Shown: piece after piece, positions 58,999 to 64,000 of the stretch
How positions within the stretch are numbered: position 1 is the stretch's first letter
Layout: every line of letters starts with the position of its first letter
From: [Actinomadura] parvosata subsp. kistnae
Lineage (GTDB): Bacteria; Actinomycetota; Actinomycetes; Streptosporangiales; Streptosporangiaceae
Direction of reading: 5' to 3'
Length of the DNA: 64,000 nt
Assembly (NCBI RefSeq): GCF_900323885.1
Contig: NZ_OOHJ01000018.1
Span: 186,001-250,000, forward strand
Notes under the pieces: model-generated
Seen by the model: only the letters and a program-made list of their open reading frames with translations
Told to the model about the DNA's origin: nothing
Database searches by the model: none
Made by a program: the position numbers and the translations under genes

Positions 58999-59370
58999 GG
59001 CGGTGTCCCCTTGGAGGTGGTCGGCGTCGATGGACGCGACCCACCCTGTGGCCCGGAGAACGCCGTCGGCCAGCGGTCCAAACGTGCTCGGACGGAGCCG
59101 TACGAGGCCGAAAACGATCGCGTGGGTCGACGTAAACTTCCGCACTTCTCCGAATGCATCCGGATTCATCCGGATTAATCGCGAAATCAAGGCTGAATGC
59201 CACTCTTGGGTCGCATGGGCAGGCGATCAGCGGATGTGACCTGCGATACCGGATGAGATCGGATCCGCGAAGTCGCGTCTATCGTGAAACGTTCTCTGGA
59301 AGCATGGCCCGCATCCGTCGACCCCCGTCGACCCCACCGCCACATGAACCGGAATCGATCATCGAAGATG
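58999..59370. other. Intergenic region with relatively low GC, no gene seen
   Basis: The 372 bp are AT-richer than average. CATCCGGATT is repeated in tandem at 59158-59167 and 59168-59177, each with the palindrome ATCCGGAT, a possible operator. In-frame ATGs at 59284, 59344 and 59368 could extend the next gene at its 5' end. Confidence 0.5.
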
Positions 59371-60120
59371 ATGGCAGACACTCATAGGGCAGGAGCCCGT
59401 TCCGAATTCATCGCCGCGCTCAAGGAGCTGCGGGAAGCGGCCGGCCAGCCGACCTATTCCCAGATGCACAAGCTGTCGCGCGCCGAGGACATCCCCAAGG
59501 AGCTACCGGCGAGCACGCTCAACGACATACTCAACGGCAAGCGGGAGCGCCTGCCCGACTGCCAGCTCGTCGTCTCATTCGTGATGGTCTGTCACCGCCA
59601 CGCCGAGTCGACCGGCCTGCCCACGGACGGCCTCGGCAGCGTCGCCCAGTGGCTGGCCCACTGGCGCGCCGCCAGGAACGAGCGCTCCCAGGCCATCGGC
59701 TCGTACGACCTCTACGGGACCCCCGCCGACGAGGCCGAGCGCCGTACCACCAGGACCGTCGCGCGCCTGGTCCGCCTCGCCGGGGACGGCGACGACGAGT
59801 CCGTCTACCGCCTGGCGATCATCAAGGTGCTGACCGGCGAGAACGCGGAGGCCCGATACTGGCTGCACGTCGCCAGGCAGCGGCGGCACCCCGGCGCCGA
59901 GGCGTTCGCCGCCACCTCGCGGCCGGAGGAGTTCGCGGCCGGTCAGTGCTTCGCCTACGGGCAGACCTACGAGCAAGCGGGCGCCGCCAAGGAGGAGATC
60001 GCGCGGTTCTACTACAAACTCGCCGCCGACCACGGCCACCCGCAGGCCATCGAGCGCCTGCGGGCCCTGCGCGCCGTCCCGTTCGGCAAGCTGCTCCCCG
60101 CCCCCATCCCCGCGACGTAG
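59371..60120 (+). CDS. XRE-like HTH protein with Sel1/TPR-like tail
   Basis: A 249-residue protein. Residues 5-85 (SEFIAALKELREAAGQPTYSQMHKLSRAEDIPKELPASTLNDILNGKRERLPDCQLVVSFVMVC) match the actinobacterial XRE-like HTH group that is often fused to NB-ARC or TPR modules. The second half has TPR/Sel1-like segments (YRLAIIKVLTGENAEARYWLHVARQRRHPGAEAF; FYYKLAADHGHPQAIERLRAL). Probably a small regulator. The start is uncertain among ATGs at 59344, 59368 and 59371; none has a good ribosome site. Confidence 0.7.
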   Translation: MADTHRAGARSEFIAALKELREAAGQPTYSQMHKLSRAEDIPKELPASTLNDILNGKRERLPDCQLVVSFVMVCHRHAESTGLPTDGLGSVAQWLAHWRAARNERSQAIGSYDLYGTPADEAERRTTRTVARLVRLAGDGDDESVYRLAIIKVLTGENAEARYWLHVARQRRHPGAEAFAATSRPEEFAAGQCFAYGQTYEQAGAAKEEIARFYYKLAADHGHPQAIERLRALRAVPFGKLLPAPIPAT

Positions 60121-60134
60121 GCCGTCGGGGCGGG

Positions 60135-60794
60135 TCAGACGCTGCGCAGGACCGAGACCACGATGCCCAGCACCACGGCCTCGTCGCCGTCGATGACGTC
60201 GTAGGCGGGGTTGCGCGGCTCCAGGTAGACGTGGCCGCCGCGGCGGCGGAACACCTTGACGGTGGCCTCGCCGTCGATCATCGCGGCGACGATCTGGCCC
60301 GAGTGCGCCTCCGGCTGCTGGCGCACCACGACGATGTCGCCGTCGCAGATGGCCGCGTCGATCATCGAGTCGCCGCGCACCCGCAGGCCGAACACGGTGC
60401 CGCGGCCGGTCAGGTCGCGCGGCAGCGTCAGCGCCTCGTCCAGGTGCTCCTCCGCCAGGATCGGGCTGCCGGCGGCGATGTCACCCACCACGGGCACGCT
60501 CACCATGTCCGCCGGACGCTCCGGCGCCGCCGCCCGCAGAAACGGGCGCACGTCGATCGAGCGGGTCACCGTCGTGCCCCGGCGCAGCAACCCCCGCTCC
60601 TCCAGGCTCCTCAGATGCTTCGACACCGACGAGGGCGACCTCAGCCCGACCGCGCGGCCGAGCTCGCGGGTGCTCGGCGGGTAGCCGTACCTGGCCACCC
60701 AGTCCCTGATCGTGGCCAGGATCCGCTGCTGGCGCTGCGGCAGGGCCGAGAAGTCCACGTACTCGAAGTCGTCATGATCGTCGTAGCTGGTCAC
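60135..60794 (-). CDS. LexA-like SOS repressor
   Basis: A 219-residue LexA family protein. The winged HTH is LPQRQQRILATIRDWVARYGYPPSTRELGRAVGLRSPSSVSKHLRSLEERGLL. The S24 peptidase domain has the Ala-Gly cleavage site (VGDIAAGSP), the nucleophile Ser (RVRGDSMIDAAICDGD) and the general-base Lys (EATVKVFRR). GTG at 60792-60794 is chosen; upstream codons are not protein-like. No GAAC-N4-GTTC SOS box is visible upstream, and the HTH differs from the usual actinobacterial LexA, so this may be a paralogue. It is divergent from the flavin monooxygenase. Confidence 0.85.
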   Translation of the reverse strand: MTSYDDHDDFEYVDFSALPQRQQRILATIRDWVARYGYPPSTRELGRAVGLRSPSSVSKHLRSLEERGLLRRGTTVTRSIDVRPFLRAAAPERPADMVSVPVVGDIAAGSPILAEEHLDEALTLPRDLTGRGTVFGLRVRGDSMIDAAICDGDIVVVRQQPEAHSGQIVAAMIDGEATVKVFRRRGGHVYLEPRNPAYDVIDGDEAVVLGIVVSVLRSV

Positions 60795-60942
60795 CTGCGA
60801 AATGCTAGGCCCAACACGGGCCCGGCGGGGTGACGGGGCACTCACGAGCCGCCGGGTGCCAATCCTGTATCGGGGCTCTTGGCCGCTCGTGACGGTCATG
60901 TCAGGGTTACGGGCACGGATCGTGCCGACAGGGGTGATCGTC

Positions 60943-62553
60943 ATGACCGAAGCGTCCATCGAGACCGGCTCGTCCTTCGACGCGGTCGTCATCGGCGCCG
61001 GATTCTCCGGCATGTACATGCTGCACCGGCTGCGCGGCCTCGGCCTGACCGCGCGCCTCTACGAGGCCGGCGACGGCGTCGGCGGCACCTGGTACTGGAA
61101 CAGGTACCCGGGCGCCCGGTGCGACGTGGAGAGCGTCGAGTACTGCTACTCGTTCTCCGAGGAACTGCAGCAGGCGTGGGACTGGACCGAGCGATACCCG
61201 TCCCAGCCCGAGATCCTGCGCTACGCCGAGCACGTCGCCGACCGCTTCGACCTGCGCCGCGACATGAGGTTCTGCAGGCGCGTCACTCGCGCCGCCTACG
61301 ACGCGGCCGGCGCCCGCTGGCGGGTGGAGACCGACCGCGGCGACCGCGTGACCGGCCGCTTCCTCATCACCGCCGTCGGCTGCCTCTCGGACGCGCGCGT
61401 CCCCGACCTGCCCGGCACCTTCGAGGGCGAGAGCTACCACACCGGACGCTGGCCGCACGAAGAAGTCGACTTCACGGGCAAGCGGGTCGCCGTCATCGGC
61501 ACCGGCTCGTCCGGCATCCAGATCATCCCCGTCATCGCCGAACGGGCCGCGCAGGTCACGGTCTTCCAGCGGACGCCCAACTTCACCATCCCCGCCTGGA
61601 ACCGCCCCATCCGGCCCGAATACGCCCGATGGGTCAAGGACAACTTCGCCGAGATGCGCCGCTCCATGCGCGCATCCCTGTTCGGCATCGCGGCGCCGTT
61701 CAACACCCGCTCCGCGCTGGCGGCCTCCGAGCGGGAGCGCGCCGAAGAGCTGGAGGCGCGATGGGCGCACGGCGGGCCCGGCTTCCTCGGCGCCTTCGGC
61801 GACACCGCCGTGGACGAGCGGGCCAACGAGGTCGTCGCCGAGTTCGTACGGGAGAAGATCCGCCACACCGTCGACGACCCGCAGGTGGCGGAGCTGCTGT
61901 CGCCGCGCGACCATCCCATCGGCACCAAGCGGCCCTGCTTCGACACCGGCTACTACGCCACCTACAACCGGCCCAACGTGCGGCTCGTCGACGTCCGCGC
62001 CACCCCCATCAAGGAGCTCCTTTCGGCCGGGTTGCGGACCACCGAGGCCACGTACGAGGTCGACGTCATCGTGTACGCGACCGGCTACGACGCCATGACC
62101 GGGCCGCTGCTCGCCATCGACATCACGGGCGCGGGGGGCGTGGCGCTGCGGGACAAGTGGGCGGGCGGGCCCCGTACGTACCTCGGCCTGATGACCGCCG
62201 ACTTCCCCAACCTGTTCACCATCACCGGGCCGGGCAGCCCGTCGGTGCTCAGCAACATGTTCGTCTCCATCGAGCAGCACGTGGACTGGATCGCCGACTG
62301 CCTCCGCCACCTCGCGGACAGCGGCGCGGCCGTCATCGAGGCCGACCCCGACGCCGAGGACGGGTGGACGCGGCACGTCGGCGAGATCGCCGCCCAGACG
62401 CTCTTCCCCCGGGCCGACTCCTGGTACATGGGGGCGAACATCCCTGGGAAGCCACGGGTGTTCATGCCTTACGCGGGCGGGGTCGGCACCTACCGCGCCC
62501 TGTGCGACGAGATCGCCGCCAAGGGCTACGAGGGCTTCACCCTGTCCCCCTGA
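60943..62553 (+). CDS. Baeyer-Villiger-type flavin monooxygenase
   Basis: A 536-residue class B flavoprotein monooxygenase. FAD Rossmann motif DAVVIGAGFSG (residues 13-23); the type I BVMO fingerprint FxGxxxHxxxWP is exact as FEGESYHTGRWP near residue 160; NADP Rossmann motif VAVIGTGSSGIQIIP; the late ATG motif VIVYATGYD. It should insert oxygen into ketones using NADPH and O2, giving esters or lactones. AGGGGTG precedes the ATG at 60943. It is divergent from the LexA-like gene and is followed by a long repetitive gene-free stretch. Confidence 0.92.
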   Translation: MTEASIETGSSFDAVVIGAGFSGMYMLHRLRGLGLTARLYEAGDGVGGTWYWNRYPGARCDVESVEYCYSFSEELQQAWDWTERYPSQPEILRYAEHVADRFDLRRDMRFCRRVTRAAYDAAGARWRVETDRGDRVTGRFLITAVGCLSDARVPDLPGTFEGESYHTGRWPHEEVDFTGKRVAVIGTGSSGIQIIPVIAERAAQVTVFQRTPNFTIPAWNRPIRPEYARWVKDNFAEMRRSMRASLFGIAAPFNTRSALAASERERAEELEARWAHGGPGFLGAFGDTAVDERANEVVAEFVREKIRHTVDDPQVAELLSPRDHPIGTKRPCFDTGYYATYNRPNVRLVDVRATPIKELLSAGLRTTEATYEVDVIVYATGYDAMTGPLLAIDITGAGGVALRDKWAGGPRTYLGLMTADFPNLFTITGPGSPSVLSNMFVSIEQHVDWIADCLRHLADSGAAVIEADPDAEDGWTRHVGEIAAQTLFPRADSWYMGANIPGKPRVFMPYAGGVGTYRALCDEIAAKGYEGFTLSP

Positions 62554-63340
62554 CCCGCCCCCGCACCCCGGCCCCGCCGCCCGGCTCCCACCCTTTGCGC
62601 GAGCCCGCCACACCGGACCTCGTGCCCTACGCGCCCATGCCGTGCCCGAGCCACGCGACGCGCACGGGGGCAAAGTCAGCGCCGCGCAAGGTGGCCGCGC
62701 GGGCCGTGCGATGCGCGCCGCGCAAGGTAAGCGCCGCGCAAGGCGGGCGCCGCACGAGGTGGCGCCCCACGAGGTGCCGCCGCACGAGGTCGCTGGCGTC
62801 GGGCGGTGTGCCGCCGCGCAAGGTGAGCGCCGCACGAGGCGGGCGCCGCACGGGAGCCGCACGAGGGCGCCGCACGGGGGCGCCGCAGCGCGGAGGCGGG
62901 TGTCGCGCCTCCTGAGTGTGGGTGGCCGGGCGGAGGTCGATCGAGCCTGCCGTTCCGGGTCGCACATGTGCCCCTCGGTGGCCGCGCGAGGTGCCGCCGC
63001 ACGGAGTGCCGCCGCGGGAGGTGGCCGCCGCACGGGGCGGCGCCGCATAAGGCAGGCGCCGCACGAGCTGGGCGCCGGACGAGGCGGGGGCCGCGGGAGG
63101 CAGGCGCCGCGCGAGGCGGGCGCCGCGCGAGGCGGGGGCCGCGCCTTCTGGGTGTGGGTGGCCGGGTGGCGGTCGCGCTTGCGCGCGTGGGCGCAGGGGG
63201 CGGCGGCGGGGTGGCGCATTGGCCGAAGGCGACACATCCGGGGGCCCTGAGTGGACATGAAGTGTCAATGTTTGAGATTTCATGACAAGTCCACGCCCAA
63301 GTCAGGGTTTTTCGTCGTTTGTCGGTTTACGCTCCCCGGC
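62554..63340. other. Repetitive gene-free region
   Basis: The 787 bp hold no convincing gene. Two blocks (about 62660-62900 and 62980-63150) consist of irregular repeats with a core CGCCGCACGAGG about every 15 bp. Each block ends in a related segment, GTGTGGGTGGCCGGG (near 62916 and 63153), so a unit of roughly 235 bp seems duplicated. The last 90 bp before the next gene are less GC-rich and carry a dyad. Confidence 0.7.
63251..63294. promoter_or_regulatory. Dyad upstream of the lamin-tail gene
   Basis: GTGGACATG (63251-63259) and CAAGTCCAC (63286-63294) are inverted with one mismatch; inside, TGTCA (63263-63267) and TGACA (63283-63287) are also inverted. Nested symmetry 47 bp before the gene suggests an operator. 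Confidence 0.4.
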
Positions 63341-64000
63341 ATGCGTGTTAAGTCCCGGGCCCTGGCGATCCTCGTCGTGGCCGGCCTCGCCGGTCCGATC
63401 GCCGCCCTGTCCTCACCCTCCATGGCCGCCGCGGCACCAGGCGCCGTGGTCATCAGCCAGGTCTACGGCGGGGGCGGCAACTCCGGCGCCCCCCTCTCGA
63501 ACGACTATGTGGAGCTGTTCAACCGCAGCGCCGCCCCCGTCTCGCTGGACGGCTGGTCCGTGCAGTACACCAGCGCCACCGGCACCGGGAACTTCGCCTC
63601 GAACAAGGCCGATCTGTCCGGCACGCTGGCGCCGGGCCAGTACCACCTGGTGCAGCTCGCCGCGGGCACCACGCCCAGCGGGGCGCTGCCCCAGCCCGAC
63701 AGTGTCGGCTCGATCAACCTGAGCGGCACCGCAGGCAAGGTGGCGCTGGTGCGCTCGGCCGAGGGCCTGGCCTGCAACGGCTCCACGACTCCCTGCTCGG
63801 ACGCCCAGCTGGCGCAGCTCGCCGACCTCGTCGGGTACGGCACCGCGAACTTCTCGGAGGGCACCGCTGCCCCCGCGCTCACGAACGCCACCGCCGGGCT
63901 GCGCAAGGGCGGCGGCTGCGCCGACACCGACGACAACGCCGCCGACTTCGAGACCGGGGCCCCGGCGCCCCGCAACAGCGCCACCGCCCCGGCCCCCTGC
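63341..64000 (+). CDS. Secreted lamin-tail-domain protein (3' end outside window)
   Basis: The first 220 codons of an exported protein. Signal peptide MRVKSRALAILVVAGLAGPIAALSSPSMAAAA; then a lamin-tail domain: VVISQVYGGGGNSGAPLSNDYVELFNRSAAPVSLDGWSVQYTS, LSGTLAPGQYHLVQLAAG and DLVGYGTANFSEG. In bacteria this domain typically precedes an endonuclease/exonuclease/phosphatase module in secreted nucleases (ExeM/NucH-like), so a nuclease or phosphoesterase is likely downstream; that part is not visible. The frame stays open to the last base. Confidence 0.85.
   Translation, partial: MRVKSRALAILVVAGLAGPIAALSSPSMAAAAPGAVVISQVYGGGGNSGAPLSNDYVELFNRSAAPVSLDGWSVQYTSATGTGNFASNKADLSGTLAPGQYHLVQLAAGTTPSGALPQPDSVGSINLSGTAGKVALVRSAEGLACNGSTTPCSDAQLAQLADLVGYGTANFSEGTAAPALTNATAGLRKGGGCADTDDNAADFETGAPAPRNSATAPAPC

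Noticed and set aside
60795..60942. SOS box in front of the LexA-like gene
   Set aside because: No GAAC-N4-GTTC or close variant was found in the divergent gap.
62642..63285. Open frames in the repetitive block
   Set aside because: Arg/Ala/Gly/Pro low-complexity translations in several overlapping frames; explained by the repeats.
1..64000. A complete secondary-metabolite gene cluster
   Set aside because: Regulators, P450s, methyltransferases and a monooxygenase are present, but no PKS, NRPS, terpene or RiPP core gene was seen in this window.

Overview
The window is about 64 kb of very GC-rich, gene-dense DNA with strong third-position GC bias. Its content is typical of a filamentous actinomycete: Lsr2, an AfsR/SARP-type BTAD regulator, an ECF41 sigma factor with a SnoaL-like tail, cytochromes P450 with their own ferredoxin and ferredoxin reductase, CUT1 sugar ABC genes without a local ATPase, and large secreted carbohydrate-active proteins. 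A member of the Streptosporangiales (Nonomuraea-like) would fit, but that placement is inference. No rRNA, tRNA, CRISPR array, insertion sequence or phage gene was seen.

Layout. 1-9.6 kb: the 3' part of cobQ, a DUF574-type methyltransferase, PlsC and patatin lipid enzymes, an SDR flanked by two MerR regulators, a TetR/O-methyltransferase divergent pair, an AlkA-type glycosylase and a STAS protein. 9.6-13.6 kb: a 400-residue ferritin-like protein, a histidine kinase with no partner, and a HupE/UreJ-like membrane protein. 13.6-24 kb: a 1312-residue secreted metallophosphoesterase, then a LacI regulator divergent from an SBP-permease-permease-ThuA-Gfo/Idh operon that resembles thu-type disaccharide uptake and 3-keto catabolism. 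24-31.7 kb: an S37 peptidase, a TetR/DUF4267 pair, a DUF2264 protein divergent from a second LacI, and an SMR efflux gene behind an RBS-sequestering hairpin. 31.7-37.6 kb: TetR divergent from a leader ORF-ferredoxin reductase-P450-ferredoxin operon closed by a strong terminator, an RsrR-like Rrf2 regulator divergent from its expected NmrA-type target, and a cyclase. 37.6-43.3 kb: LtrA, small membrane and secreted proteins, a second P450 and Lsr2. 43.5-51 kb: PL3 pectate lyase, ECF41 sigma factor and its probable target promoter, an NmrA/TetR pair, an SGNH hydrolase and an ABC exporter. 51-64 kb: GH95 fucosidase, a BTAD-NB-ARC-TPR regulator, a LexA-like repressor divergent from a Baeyer-Villiger-type monooxygenase, and the 5' part of a secreted lamin-tail protein.

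Much of the window consists of regulator/target pairs transcribed divergently, and many intergenic regions hold readable dyad operators. Secreted pectate lyase, fucosidase, phosphoesterase and peptidase plus sugar uptake fit a saprophytic lifestyle.

The most unusual signal is tandem duplication. Arrays with periods of 42, 33, 18, 16 and 13 bp lie either inside reading frames (always in multiples of three) or across gene 3' ends, so that the stop codon itself is duplicated. The clearest case is a 4 x 42 bp array in which every copy carries the stop codons of both convergent genes. Other strong leads are a textbook ECF41 promoter in front of an unknown gene and an Rrf2 protein whose residues match the [2Fe-2S] ligands of RsrR.
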